A stretch of DNA of 64,000 nt from Pseudomonas chlororaphis (GCF_001921865.1 NZ_MSCT01000002.1:290059-354058), one strand, 5' to 3'. Shown: positions 39,913 through 50,402, counted from the first letter of the stretch. Notes: generated from the letters alone by a model not told the origin. Numbers and translations: made by a program.

Positions 39913-39960
39913 TATCGCGAGCACGCTCGCTCCTACAGAAAAGCGCGTGCTCGCGGTAGC
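39913..39960. repeat. REP pair (family 1, close-spaced)
   Basis: The arms ATCGCGAGCACGCTCGCTCC and AGCGCGTGCTCGCGGTA are imperfect inverted copies with a short spacer, located between priA and argS. Beyond this point no further REP is seen until 62.1 kb. Confidence 0.8.
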
Positions 39961-39970
39961 GGTTTTTCTA

Positions 39971-42205
39971 TCAATACAGGTCCACAGGGTCAACATCCAG
40001 CGACCAGCGTACCTGGCGCCCGCTGGGCATTTGTTCCAGGACCAGCAGCCAGTGGCTGAGCAGCTTGTGCAGCGGAGCCCGGGCGTTGGCCTGCAATAAC
40101 AGCTGCGCGCGATAGCGTCCGGCGCGGCGCTCCATCGGCGCGGGTACCGGGCCCAGCAGTTCGATGCCGCCCAGGTTCATGTCCGCCAGCAGGCGCTCGG
40201 CCTCGCTGCAGGCTTCGTCGAGAAAACCTTCGGCCTGCCCCGGCTTGTGCGCTTCGGCGCGCAACAGGGCCAGGTGGGCGAACGGCGGCAGGCCGGCGGC
40301 GCGGCGCTCGCTCAAGGCTTGTTCGGCGAAGGCGAAATAACCCTGTTCGGTCAGTTGCACCAGCAACGGGTGGTCGGCCAGGTGGGTCTGGATGATCACC
40401 TTGCCCGGTTCTTCGGCGCGGCCGGCGCGGCCGGCGACCTGGACGATCAGTTGCGCCATGCGTTCGCTGGCGCGGAAGTCGCCGGAGAACAGGCCGCCGT
40501 CGGCGTCGAGGATCGAAACCAGGGTCACCCGCGGGAAATGGTGTCCCTTGGCAAGCATCTGGGTGCCTACCAGGATGCAGGGTTGGCCTTTCTGGATGGT
40601 GGCGAACAACTGGTTCATCGCGTCCTTGCGCGACGTACTGTCGCGGTCGACCCGCAGCACCGGGTAGTCCGGGAACAGGATTGCCAGCCGCTCTTCGGCG
40701 CGCTCGGTGCCGGCGCCGACCGGGCGCAGGTCGACTTTGCCGCACTGCGGGCAATGCCGCGGCACTCGTTCGGAGTGGCCGCAATGGTGGCAGCGCAGCT
40801 CGCCGTAACGCTGGTGCACGGTCATCCGCGCGTCGCAGCGTTCGCACTCGGACATCCAGCCGCAGTCATGGCACAGCAGGGTCGGCGCGAAACCGCGACG
40901 GTTGAGGAACACCAGTACCTGCTGGCCCGCCGCCAGGGTCTGGCCGATGGCTTGTTGCATGGGCCCGGAAATACCGCTGTCCAGCGGCCGGCTCTTTACG
41001 TCCAGGCGCAGGAAACGCGGCTGCTGGGCGCCGCCGGCCCGCTCGTTGAGCCGCAACAGGCCATAGCGGCCGGTGTAGGCGTTGTGCAGGCTTTCCATCG
41101 ACGGGGTGGCGGAGCCCAGGACGATCGGGATGTTTTCCTGGCGAGCGCGCACCAGGGCCAGATCGCGAGCGTGGTAGCGCAGGCCTTCCTGCTGTTTATA
41201 GGAGCCGTCGTGTTCTTCGTCGATGATGATCAGCCCGGGGTTCTTCATCGGCGTGAACAGCGCCGAGCGGGTGCCGATAATAATGTCGGCCTCGCCGTCG
41301 CGGGCGGCCAGCCAGGCATCCAGGCGTTCACGGTCGTTGACCGCCGAATGCAGCAGGGCGATGCGGGCGTTGAAGCGCTGCTCGAAACGCGCCAGGGTCT
41401 GCGGCCCTAGGTTGATTTCCGGGATCAGCACCAGCGCCTGTTTGCCGGCCTCCAGGGTTTCGCGGATCAGTTGCAGGTAGACCTCGGTCTTGCCGCTGCC
41501 GGTGACCCCGGCCAGCAGGAACGCGTGATAACTGTCGAAGCCCGAGCGGATGGCCTCGTAGGCGGCGCGCTGCTCGGCGTTGAGCGGCAGTTCCGGCTGG
41601 GCCAGCCAGTGCTCGTGGCGTTCGCCGGGGGCATGCCGGCGGACTTTCACCTGCACCAGGTCCTTGGCCAGCAGCAGGTCCAGGCTGTCCTTGCTCAGCA
41701 TCAGCTTGCTGAGCAATTGGTGGGCGACGCCGTGGGGGTGCTGGGCCAGGGTCGCCAGGGCTTCGCGCTGGCGCGGGGCGCGGGCGATGCGCGGGTCGTC
41801 GAGGCTGGCGCCGGGGCTGGCCGACCAGAAACGTTCCTGCCGCGCTTCGGCCGGCTCGCCCTGGCGCAGCAGGACCGGGAGCGCCCAACTCAGTGTGTCG
41901 CCCAGGCTGTGCTGGTAATACTGCGCGGTCCACAGGCACAGCTTGAACAGCGCGGGCGGCAGCGGCGGGGTGGCGTCGAGCAGGGCCAGGGCCGGCTTGA
42001 GCTTTTCCGCCGGCACGTCGCTGTTGTCGGTGACCTCGACCAGGATGCCGATCATCTCCCGGCGCCCGAACGGCACCCGCAGGCGCATGCCCGGATGCAG
42101 CTGGTTGCGCCGCATGCCGGCCGGGGCCCGATAGTCGAACAGGCGGCGCAGGGGCGAAGGCAGGGCGAGGCGCAAAATGGCGTCGGGCACGCGGGGAGTT
42201 CTCAT
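39971..42205 (-). CDS. priA: Primosomal protein N' (PriA replication restart helicase)
   Basis: PriA recognises stalled forks and D-loops and reloads DnaB. The protein is 744 residues from the ATG at 42205, or 739 from an in-frame GTG at 42190 that gives the common length; neither has a strong ribosome site. Walker A GVTGSGKT is at 233-240, and the box IIIDEEHD carries Walker B. A cysteine-rich insert (LCHDCGWMSECERCD to CHHCG and CPQCG) binds two zinc ions. It is divergent from rpmE. Confidence 0.95.
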   Translation of the reverse strand: MRTPRVPDAILRLALPSPLRRLFDYRAPAGMRRNQLHPGMRLRVPFGRREMIGILVEVTDNSDVPAEKLKPALALLDATPPLPPALFKLCLWTAQYYQHSLGDTLSWALPVLLRQGEPAEARQERFWSASPGASLDDPRIARAPRQREALATLAQHPHGVAHQLLSKLMLSKDSLDLLLAKDLVQVKVRRHAPGERHEHWLAQPELPLNAEQRAAYEAIRSGFDSYHAFLLAGVTGSGKTEVYLQLIRETLEAGKQALVLIPEINLGPQTLARFEQRFNARIALLHSAVNDRERLDAWLAARDGEADIIIGTRSALFTPMKNPGLIIIDEEHDGSYKQQEGLRYHARDLALVRARQENIPIVLGSATPSMESLHNAYTGRYGLLRLNERAGGAQQPRFLRLDVKSRPLDSGISGPMQQAIGQTLAAGQQVLVFLNRRGFAPTLLCHDCGWMSECERCDARMTVHQRYGELRCHHCGHSERVPRHCPQCGKVDLRPVGAGTERAEERLAILFPDYPVLRVDRDSTSRKDAMNQLFATIQKGQPCILVGTQMLAKGHHFPRVTLVSILDADGGLFSGDFRASERMAQLIVQVAGRAGRAEEPGKVIIQTHLADHPLLVQLTEQGYFAFAEQALSERRAAGLPPFAHLALLRAEAHKPGQAEGFLDEACSEAERLLADMNLGGIELLGPVPAPMERRAGRYRAQLLLQANARAPLHKLLSHWLLVLEQMPSGRQVRWSLDVDPVDLY

Positions 42206-42261
42206 CGATCGGGCGGTAAAGAAGGCCCGGAGCCTAGCAGACGGTCGGTGCGAGGGACAGC

Positions 42262-42289
42262 TTGCGTGATTGCAAAGGTCTGGTAGAAT
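42262..42289 (+). promoter_or_regulatory. Sigma-70 promoter of rpmE
   Basis: TTGCGT, 16 bases, then TAGAAT lie 70 bases upstream of the rpmE ATG in the priA-rpmE divergent gap. Confidence 0.5.
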
Positions 42290-42359
42290 CCGCGGCCTAT
42301 TTCCGTGCGGTATTCAACAATTGTGTTGGGTGGCGGCACGCTAGCCTGAGGAAGACACC

Positions 42360-42578
42360 ATGAAAGCCGATATCCATCCAGAATACCCAGCCATCGCTGT
42401 AACCTGCAGCTGTGGCAACAAGTTCGAAACTCGTTCGACCTTCGCTAAGCCGCTGGCGATCGACGTTTGCAACGAATGCCACCCGTTCTACACCGGTAAG
42501 CAGAAAACTCTGGATACCGGCGGCCGCGTTCAGAAGTTCGCCGACCGTTTTGGCGCTTTCGGCGCGAAAAAGGCCTAA
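42360..42578 (+). CDS. rpmE: 50S ribosomal protein L31 (zinc-binding form)
   Basis: This is ribosomal protein bL31, 72 residues, located at the subunit interface. Cysteines 16, 18, 37 and 40 (CSCG and CNEC) form the zinc site, so it is the C+ paralogue used when zinc is ample. The [17 protein letters not shown] stretch is the family signature. The ATG is preceded by GAGGAAG. Confidence 0.97.
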   Translation: MKADIHPEYPAIAVTCSCGNKFETRSTFAKPLAIDVCNECHPFYTGKQKTLDTGGRVQKFADRFGAFGAKKA

Positions 42579-42619
42579 GGCTGATCGGTCTGGAAAGCTG
42601 CTGCAGCTTTTCCTCGCTG

Positions 42620-43402
42620 ATGAAAAAGGCGTCCCTTGCGGGCGCCTTTTTTATGTCCGCGATTTGGCTCTCCAGCGCCCAGGCGTTCTGCCCGGCGCCG
42701 GCTGGGCTGGCCTCTGCGCAGGTCCAGCGAGTGGTCGACGGCGACACCTTGCGTCTCGCCGATGGCCGCAGCGTGCGGATGATCGGCCTCAACGCGCCGG
42801 AGTTGGGCAAGCGCGGCCGTACCGACGAACCCTTCGCGGTCGCCGCCCGCCAACGCCTGCAGGCGCTGGTGCAGGCCAACGACGGTCGGGTGAGCCTGCT
42901 TCCCGGCCGGGAAGGCAAGGACCGTTATGGGCGGACCCTGGCCCACGTCTACGGCGCCGACGGCGCCAACTTCGAAGCGCAACTGCTTGCCGAAGGCCTG
43001 GGTTATCAGGTGGCCATAGCGCCGAACGTCGATTTGTTCGGTTGCCAGCAAGCCGCCGAGCGCAGCGCTCGCCAGGCTCGTCTCGGGCTATGGCGGCAAC
43101 CGTCTGTACTGAAAGCGGATCAGATCAAAATGTCCGGGTTTGCCCTGCTCAGCGGCCGCGTGAGCAAGGTGCAGCGTAATCGGGGCGGGGTCTGGATCGA
43201 ATTGCAGGACTCGGTTGTATTGCGCATTGCACCCAATCTGCTTGGCCAATTCGATGTCGCGCAGCTGGAACGCCTGCCGGGGCAGCGGATCGAGGCGCGG
43301 GGCTGGGTACTCGACCGGGCACGCAAGGGGGGACTGAAGTCGGGGCAGGCGCGCTGGATGTTGCCGCTGACTCACCCCGGAATGTTCCAATTGGTTCAAT
43401 AA
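42620..43402 (+). CDS. Secreted thermonuclease-like nuclease (SNase domain) with C-terminal extension
   Basis: This 260-residue protein has a signal peptide (MKKASLAGAF to AQA, about 22 residues) and a staphylococcal-nuclease domain at about 30-160 with VVDGDTLRL, VRMIGLNAPE and DRYGRTLAHVY, the calcium and catalytic residues. A further 90 residues (GFALLSGRVSKVQRNRGGVW and on) look like an OB-type beta domain. It is predicted to cut DNA or RNA in the periplasm or outside. The terminator of rpmE forms inside its first eleven codons, so expression may need anti-termination or read-through, or a start at the in-frame ATG 42653, which would lose most of the signal peptide. Confidence 0.82.
   Translation: MKKASLAGAFFMSAIWLSSAQAFCPAPAGLASAQVQRVVDGDTLRLADGRSVRMIGLNAPELGKRGRTDEPFAVAARQRLQALVQANDGRVSLLPGREGKDRYGRTLAHVYGADGANFEAQLLAEGLGYQVAIAPNVDLFGCQQAAERSARQARLGLWRQPSVLKADQIKMSGFALLSGRVSKVQRNRGGVWIELQDSVVLRIAPNLLGQFDVAQLERLPGQRIEARGWVLDRARKGGLKSGQARWMLPLTHPGMFQLVQ
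42623..42652 (+). terminator. Rho-independent terminator of rpmE, within the nuclease gene
   Basis: AAAAAGGCGTCCC pairs with GGGCGCCTTTTT through 12-13 base pairs (one G-U) around a TTGC loop, ending in six T. It lies 44 bases after the rpmE stop and begins at the second codon of the nuclease gene. Confidence 0.88.
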
Positions 43403-43587
43403 ATGAAAAATTGTAGACATTTTTTATTTGGATTGTGAACAGTTGCAGGCCTTGTATTCCGCGGCTCTTGGCCCAAAGTCGTAGGGCAGAGGCCTTGACA
43501 GGGGTGACCGGTCAGTCTTGTGGGGACTTTGCGACACGCGTATCCTCGGCGGTCCGTCTGTCCAACAGTAAAAAGCGGAATGCCCAC

Positions 43588-44856
43588 ATGTCTGATTTGA
43601 AAACTGCCGCTCTCGAATATCACGCCAATCCCCGTCCAGGGAAACTGAGTGTCGAGCTCACCAAGGCCACCGCTACCGCCCGCGACCTGTCGCTGGCCTA
43701 CAGCCCCGGCGTAGCCGAACCGGTACGCGAAATCGCCCGCGATCCTGAACTGGCCTACAAATACACCGGCAAGGGCAACCTGGTTGCAGTCATTTCCGAT
43801 GGCACCGCGATTCTTGGCCTGGGTAACCTCGGCCCACTGGCCTCCAAGCCGGTAATGGAAGGCAAGGGCGTGCTGTTCAAGCGCTTCGCCGGCATCGACG
43901 TCTTCGACATCGAAGTCGACTCCGAAAGCCCGCAAGCCTTCATCGACACCGTCAAGCGCATTTCCATCACTTTTGGTGGCATCAACCTGGAAGACATCAA
44001 GGCACCTGAGTGCTTCGAGATCGAGCGCGCCCTGATTGAGCAGTGCGACATCCCGGTATTCCACGATGACCAGCACGGCACCGCGATCGTGACCGCGGCC
44101 GGCATGATCAACGCCCTGGAAATCGCTGGCAAAACCCTGCCGGACGCGAAGATCGTCTGCCTGGGCGCCGGTGCCGCCGCCATTTCCTGCATGAAACTGC
44201 TGGTAAGCATGGGCGCCAAGATCGAAAACATCTTCATGGTCGACCGTACCGGCGTGATCCACTCCGAGCGCGACGACCTGAACCAGTACAAGGCGGTCTT
44301 CGCCCACGCGACCGACAAGCGCACCCTGTCTGATGCGTTGAAAGGCGCGGACGTGTTCGTTGGCCTGTCCGGTCCGAACCTGCTGAGCGCTGAAGGCCTG
44401 AAGTCCATGGCGGCCAACCCGATCGTGTTCGCCTGCTCGAACCCGGATCCGGAAATCGCCCCGGAACTGGCGCACGCCACCCGTAACGACGTGATCATGG
44501 CCACCGGCCGTTCGGACTACCCGAACCAGGTCAACAACGTACTGGGCTTCCCGTTCATCTTCCGCGGTGCCCTGGATGTTCGCGCCAAGCGCATCAACGA
44601 AGAAATGAAAGTGGCCGCCGCCAACGCCCTGAAAGACCTGGCCAAGCTGCCAGTGCCGAAGGAAGTGTGCGCAGCCTACGGCGTCGACTCCCTGGAATTC
44701 GGCCGTGAGTACATCATTCCGAAGCCGATGGACGCTCGTCTGATCACCGTGGTTTCCGATGCCGTGGCCAAGGCCGCGATCGAGACCGGCGTGGCGACCC
44801 TGCCGTATCCGAAGAACTACCCGCTGAAAAGCGTGGACGACGTGTTCAACGGTTAA
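43588..44856 (+). CDS. maeB: NAD(P)-dependent malic enzyme (short form, MaeB-like)
   Basis: Malic enzyme oxidatively decarboxylates malate to pyruvate, yielding NAD(P)H. The 422-residue protein has YSPGVAEPVREIARDP with the catalytic tyrosine region, VFHDDQHGTAIVTAAGM with the metal site, LGAGAAAISCMKLLVSMGA (the dinucleotide fold) and ACSNPDPEI. Unlike enterobacterial MaeB (about 760 residues), it has no C-terminal phosphotransacetylase domain. The start at 43588 gives MSDLKTAALEYH and the expected length. Choice of NAD or NADP is not decided. It ends at a terminator facing ponA. Confidence 0.93.
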   Translation: MSDLKTAALEYHANPRPGKLSVELTKATATARDLSLAYSPGVAEPVREIARDPELAYKYTGKGNLVAVISDGTAILGLGNLGPLASKPVMEGKGVLFKRFAGIDVFDIEVDSESPQAFIDTVKRISITFGGINLEDIKAPECFEIERALIEQCDIPVFHDDQHGTAIVTAAGMINALEIAGKTLPDAKIVCLGAGAAAISCMKLLVSMGAKIENIFMVDRTGVIHSERDDLNQYKAVFAHATDKRTLSDALKGADVFVGLSGPNLLSAEGLKSMAANPIVFACSNPDPEIAPELAHATRNDVIMATGRSDYPNQVNNVLGFPFIFRGALDVRAKRINEEMKVAAANALKDLAKLPVPKEVCAAYGVDSLEFGREYIIPKPMDARLITVVSDAVAKAAIETGVATLPYPKNYPLKSVDDVFNG

Positions 44857-44890
44857 GCCGTCGCTGCCCTGACGGGCAGTCGCGTTAAAC

Positions 44891-44925
44891 AAAAAGCCCC
44901 AGCTCGCGAGAGCCGGGGCTTTTTT
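44891..44925. terminator. Bidirectional terminator between maeB and ponA
   Basis: AAAAAGCCCCAGCTC (44891-44905) pairs with GAGCCGGGGCTTTTT (44910-44924) with one mismatch and a four-base loop. A-run and T-run on the two sides let it serve both convergent genes. Confidence 0.92.
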
Positions 44926-44980
44926 GTGGGGCAGTGTCGGTCGGGAGCTCGCGATAAGGCCGCCAGGGGCGGCCCTTGCA

Positions 44981-47419
44981 TCAGAACAGATCGATCGGCG
45001 CCGCTTCGTCCGCCGGCAGCGGGCTGCCCGGGGCGTAGCCGTTGCCCAGTTCGTTGACCGAAGGCGGGGTGTCTTCGCTCTTGAACAGTTCGAAATAGGC
45101 GTTCGGCGTGCCCGGCGTCGCGGCGCGACCGCTGACCGGGTCCACCCGCAGGCTGAGAATGCCTTCCGGTTCTGCCTGGGTGTGGGCTGGCTTGTCCTTG
45201 AGGGCGGCGCCCATGTAGCTCATCCAGATCGGCAGGGCCACGGTGCCGCCGTACTCGCGGCGCCCCAGGCTTTCCGGCTGGTCGAAACCGGCCCAGACGG
45301 TGGTCACGTAGTCGGCGTTGTAGCCGGAGAACCAGGCGTCCTTGGACTCGTTGGTGGTCCCGGTCTTGCCGGCAAGGTCGGTGCGGCCCAGGGCCAGGGC
45401 GCGACGCCCGGTGCCGAGCTTGATCACGTCTTGCAGCATGCTGTTGAGGATGTAGGTGGTGCGACCGTCGATAATCCGTTCGGCCACCGCAGGCGCCTGT
45501 ACCGGGGCCTGGCCCGGGGTTTCGCCAGGGACGCTGTCCACGGTGAAGCCCGGTTGCGCCGGTGCGGCGATCCCGCTGCTGGCCATGTCGCCGGCCGGTA
45601 CGCTCGGCGGGTTGGCGGTGAACAGGGTTTCGCCGTTGCGGCTTTCGATCTTGTCGATGATGTACGGCGTGACCTTGTAGCCGCCGTTGGCGAACACGCT
45701 CCAGCCGGTGGCGATTTCCATCGGTGTCAGGGTCGCGGTGCCCAGGGCCAGCGACAGGTTGCGCGGCAGGTCCTGCTTGTTGAAGCCAAACTTGCTGATG
45801 TAGTCGATGGTGCGGTCCACGCCCAGGCTTTGCAGGAGGCGGATCGACACCAGGTTGCGTGACTTGTACAGCGCCTCGCGCATGCGGATCGGGCCGAGGA
45901 AGGTGTTGGTGTCGTTCTTCGGACGCCAGACCTTGTCCAGGTACTCGTCGACGAACACGATCGGTGCATCGTTCACCAGGCTGGCGGCGGTGTAGCCATT
46001 GTCCAGCGCGGCGCTATAAACGAACGGCTTGAAGCTCGAGCCCGGCTGGCGCTTGGCCTGCATCGCGCGGTTGTAGTTGCTTTGCTCGAAAGCGAAACCG
46101 CCCACCAGCGAACGAATGGCACCGTTTTGCGGGTCGAGGGATACCAGCGCGCCCTGGACCACCGGGATCTGGCGGAACTTGAGCGAGTTGTCCGCCTGGC
46201 GCTGCACGCGGATCAGGTCGCCGACCTGGGCGACATCGCTCGGCTGCTTGGGCGCGGGGCCCATGCTGTTGGTGTTCAGGAACGGGCGCGCCCATTTCAT
46301 GCTGTCCCAGCCCACGTGTTCTTCGCCGGTGCGGGTCAGTACCTGCAGCCCGTTCTTGTCGACCTGGGTGACGATCGCCGGCTCCAGGCCGCTGATGGCG
46401 CGTTGCTTGGTCAGCTCGGTGGCCCAGGCGGCGCGGGTCTTGCCCGGCAGGCGCGACTCGGGGCCGCGATAGCCATGGCGCTGGTCGTAGGTGATCAGGC
46501 CTTCGTGGACGGCGGTATTGGCCAGCTCCTGCAGGTCGCTTGGTACCGTGGTGGTGACACGGAAGCCTTCGGTGTAGGCGTCGCTGCCATAACGACCGAC
46601 CATTTCGGCGCGGGCCATTTCAGCGACGTACGGTGCGTTCACTTCCGGCGTCGGTACGTGATAGCTGGCGTTCAGCGGTTCGGCGATGGCGGCCTGATAG
46701 TCGGTCTCGCTGATCTTGCCGAGCTTGTACATGCGCCCGAGGATCCAGTCGCGGCGCTCCTTGCTGCGCGCCGGGTTGGCCAGCGGGTTGAAACGCGACG
46801 GGGCCTTGGGCAGGCCGGCGATCATGGCCATCTGCGCCAGGCTGACATCGCGAATCGACTTGCCGTAGTACACCTGGGCCGCGGCCTCGATGCCGTAGGC
46901 GCGGTTGCCCAGGTAGATCTTGTTGACGTACAGCTCGAGGATCTCGTCCTTGGTCAGCTGGCGTTCGATCTGCAAGGCCAGGAGGATCTCGGTGGTCTTG
47001 CGCGAGAAGCTGCGTTCGCTGCTCAGGAAGAAGTTTTTCGCCACCTGCATGGTGATGGTGCTGCCGCCGGACTGGATGTGCCCGCTTTTGACCAGCTGGG
47101 TCGCGGCGCGCATCAGGCTGCTGGGATCGACGCCGTAGTGATTGGCGAAGTTGTCGTCTTCAGCACTTAGTAACGCATTAATGAAGTTGGGGGGAATGTC
47201 GGCGAAACGGATCGGAGTACGGCGCATTTCGCCGAATTCTGCAATCAACTTGCCGTCGCTGCTGTACACCCGCAGGGGAATCTGCAACTGGATACTTCTG
47301 AGCGCCTCTACCGACGGCAAGCCAGGGCTAAGATAGAGAAACGCGCCGGAGAGCGCGAGGAGCAGCCCGCAGAACACAGCGACGATGGACCACCCGAAAA
47401 ACTTCAGCAGACGAATCAA
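44981..47419 (-). CDS. ponA: Penicillin-binding protein 1A
   Basis: PBP1A is a bifunctional inner-membrane enzyme that polymerises and crosslinks peptidoglycan. The 812-residue protein has an N-terminal anchor (about 8-30), a transglycosylase domain with EDDNFANHYGVD and the GGSTITMQVAKNFFLSSERSFSRKTTEI block, an OB-like insert, and a transpeptidase domain with the SxxK motif in GSSFKPF, an SxN motif in SRN and KTG in AGKTGTTN. It is divergent from pilM across 213 bases, as in other pseudomonads. Confidence 0.96.
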   Translation of the reverse strand: MIRLLKFFGWSIVAVFCGLLLALSGAFLYLSPGLPSVEALRSIQLQIPLRVYSSDGKLIAEFGEMRRTPIRFADIPPNFINALLSAEDDNFANHYGVDPSSLMRAATQLVKSGHIQSGGSTITMQVAKNFFLSSERSFSRKTTEILLALQIERQLTKDEILELYVNKIYLGNRAYGIEAAAQVYYGKSIRDVSLAQMAMIAGLPKAPSRFNPLANPARSKERRDWILGRMYKLGKISETDYQAAIAEPLNASYHVPTPEVNAPYVAEMARAEMVGRYGSDAYTEGFRVTTTVPSDLQELANTAVHEGLITYDQRHGYRGPESRLPGKTRAAWATELTKQRAISGLEPAIVTQVDKNGLQVLTRTGEEHVGWDSMKWARPFLNTNSMGPAPKQPSDVAQVGDLIRVQRQADNSLKFRQIPVVQGALVSLDPQNGAIRSLVGGFAFEQSNYNRAMQAKRQPGSSFKPFVYSAALDNGYTAASLVNDAPIVFVDEYLDKVWRPKNDTNTFLGPIRMREALYKSRNLVSIRLLQSLGVDRTIDYISKFGFNKQDLPRNLSLALGTATLTPMEIATGWSVFANGGYKVTPYIIDKIESRNGETLFTANPPSVPAGDMASSGIAAPAQPGFTVDSVPGETPGQAPVQAPAVAERIIDGRTTYILNSMLQDVIKLGTGRRALALGRTDLAGKTGTTNESKDAWFSGYNADYVTTVWAGFDQPESLGRREYGGTVALPIWMSYMGAALKDKPAHTQAEPEGILSLRVDPVSGRAATPGTPNAYFELFKSEDTPPSVNELGNGYAPGSPLPADEAAPIDLF

Positions 47420-47518
47420 GGCTTTTGGATTTCCAGAGAAAGGAATGAATTTGGCGTCAGGGCATTCACGGTCGGAGAGTGGCCCACGCGGCAGAAAAAA
47501 GCGGAAAAATCGCCGGGC

Positions 47519-47524
47519 ATTATA
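47519..47524 (-). promoter_or_regulatory. Possible -10 element for ponA
   Basis: A perfect TATAAT is read on the minus strand 100 bases upstream of ponA, but no good -35 lies at the right spacing. The only TTGACA (47559-47564, minus) is 34 bases away. Confidence 0.3.
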
Positions 47525-47605
47525 AGCACTTTTCCGCCAAGGGCATCATTTGCCCGTCTGTCAAGACGTGGTGATTGAACGCAATGGACATTACAGAGTC
47601 CGTAA

Positions 47606-48684
<1,079 letters not shown>

Positions 48685-48685
<1 letters not shown>

Positions 48686-49251
48686 TGGCGCGGATCAATC
48701 TTCTTCCCTGGCGCGACGAGCGGCGCGAGCGGCGGCGTCGGCACTTTGTCCTGATCCTGGTGGCGGCCGTGGCGCTGGCATTGGCGGCGGTGTTGGCGGG
48801 TGACCGGATCATCGGCCGGGCAATCGACAGGCAGCTGGCGCGCAACAACCATGTCGGCGCGCAGATCAGCCTGCTCGATCAGCGGATCGCCAAGATCGGC
48901 GAACTGAAGTTGCACCGCGAGCAGTTGGTGGAACGGATGAAGATCATCCAGGACTTGCAGGGCAACCGTTCCACCAGCGCGCGAGTGTTCGACCAGTTGG
49001 CCCGCACCTTGCCGGACGGGGTGTATTTCACTGAGGTCAGGATGAGCGGCAAGACCCTCTCCATTACCGGGGCGGCCGAGTCGAACCGCCGGGTTTCCGA
49101 GCTGATGCGCAATCTGGACGCCTCCTACTGGTTCGATGCGCCGAGCCTGACGGAGGTCAAGGCGGCCGCGGCGGACAGCGCCGATCAGCGCAATCTGTTT
49201 CAGCTGACCGTCCATCAGACCCGGCCCGCCATGGACGAGGACGGGTTATGA
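48685..49251 (+). CDS. pilN: Type IV pilus assembly protein PilN
   Basis: PilN spans the inner membrane and pairs with PilO in the alignment complex. The 188-residue protein starts MARINLLPWRDE, where INLLPWR is the PilM-binding motif, then has one transmembrane segment at about 20-40, a coiled coil (about 50-95) and a ferredoxin-like periplasmic domain. It overlaps pilM by one base (TGATG) and pilO by four (ATGA). Confidence 0.95.
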
Positions 49252-49865
49252 ATCTGTCTGGTGGCTGGACGCACCTACGCCGGATCGACCTCGGCGAACT
49301 GGAAATGAGCAACATGGGCGCGTGGCCGGCGCCGGTCAAAGGCGCGGTCGCGGTGCTGACGATGCTGCTGGTGCTGGCCCTCGGCTACAACGTTTACCTC
49401 AAGGATCTGTTACTGCAGCTCGACCAGCGTCGGGCGGACGAGGCGGTGTTGAAGCAGCAGTTCGCCAGCAAGGCACGGAAGGTGGCCAACCTGGGGCCCT
49501 ACAGCGAACAGATGAAGGCCATGGACACCGCTTTCGACCTCATGTTGCGCCAGCTCCCCAGCGATACCGAGGTGCCGGGCTTGCTCGAGGACATCAGTCG
49601 CACCGGGTTGGGCAGCGGGCTGGAGTTCGAGGAAATCAAACTGTTGCCGGAGGTGGTCCAGCCGTTCTACGTCGAGTTGCCGATCCAGATCACCGTCACC
49701 GGCGACTATCACGAACTGGCGACTTTTGTCAGCGGCGTGGCCGGCCTGCCGCGAATCGTCACCCTGCACGATTTCCAGATCAAACCGAGCGCGCCGCAGG
49801 CCGGCTCGAAGCTGCGCATGAGCATTCTGGCCAGGACCTACCGCTACAAGGTGCCGCGTCCATGA
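49248..49865 (+). CDS. pilO: Type IV pilus assembly protein PilO
   Basis: PilO partners PilN in the inner-membrane alignment complex. The 205-residue protein has a cytoplasmic start, a transmembrane segment at about 30-47, a coiled coil and a C-terminal pilus-assembly domain (LPIQITVTGDYHELATFVSGVAGLPRI). It overlaps both neighbours by ATGA. Confidence 0.95.
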   Translation: MNLSGGWTHLRRIDLGELEMSNMGAWPAPVKGAVAVLTMLLVLALGYNVYLKDLLLQLDQRRADEAVLKQQFASKARKVANLGPYSEQMKAMDTAFDLMLRQLPSDTEVPGLLEDISRTGLGSGLEFEEIKLLPEVVQPFYVELPIQITVTGDYHELATFVSGVAGLPRIVTLHDFQIKPSAPQAGSKLRMSILARTYRYKVPRP

Positions 49866-50389
49866 CCCGTGTTTATGGCCTGTTGCTGGTGGCGATCGTG
49901 GGCGGGCTGGCCGGGTGCGGCGGCGAGGACGACTTCAGCGATCTGGACGCCTATATGAATGAGGCGCGGCTGCGGCCGGCCGGTGAGATTGAACCAATGC
50001 CGGCATTCGGGTCTTACCCAACGTTCACCTACAACGCCGCTCCCTTGCGCAGTCCGTTTCAGCCAGCGGCCCGGGTGGACCTGGCGGCACGCCAGGCCGG
50101 CTCGCCCGGGGTCAAGCCGGACCCGGGTCGCAACAAGCAGTTTCTCGAGGGTTTCAGCATCGAGCAGTTCGAGATGGTGGGCACCCTGTCCAATGCCTCC
50201 GGGGTCTTTGCGCTGCTGCGCGGGGCCGGTGGCGTGCATCGGCTCAAGGTCGGCGACTACCTGGGGCGTAACGATGGGCGAATTGTCGCGATCAGCGATT
50301 CACAGGTCGATGTGGTCGAGATTGTTCCCGATGGAGCGGGGGCATGGCTGGAGCGACCGCGGACTCTTCCATTAAAAGAGCATTCATAG
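49862..50389 (+). CDS. pilP: Type IV pilus lipoprotein PilP
   Basis: PilP is an inner-membrane lipoprotein that links PilN/PilO to the secretin PilQ. The 175-residue protein has a lipobox LAGC with Cys19, an unstructured segment that binds PilNO, and a C-terminal beta-sandwich (GTLSNASGVFALLRG to VGDYLGRNDGRIVAIS), the HR-like domain contacting PilQ. It overlaps pilO by four bases. Confidence 0.95.
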   Translation: MTRVYGLLLVAIVGGLAGCGGEDDFSDLDAYMNEARLRPAGEIEPMPAFGSYPTFTYNAAPLRSPFQPAARVDLAARQAGSPGVKPDPGRNKQFLEGFSIEQFEMVGTLSNASGVFALLRGAGGVHRLKVGDYLGRNDGRIVAISDSQVDVVEIVPDGAGAWLERPRTLPLKEHS

Positions 50390-50402
50390 TGGAACTCGCA
50401 TC

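Noticed and set aside
47559..47564. Perfect TTGACA on the minus strand upstream of ponA
   Set aside because: It is 34 bases from the only good TATAAT (47519-47524), too far to form one promoter.
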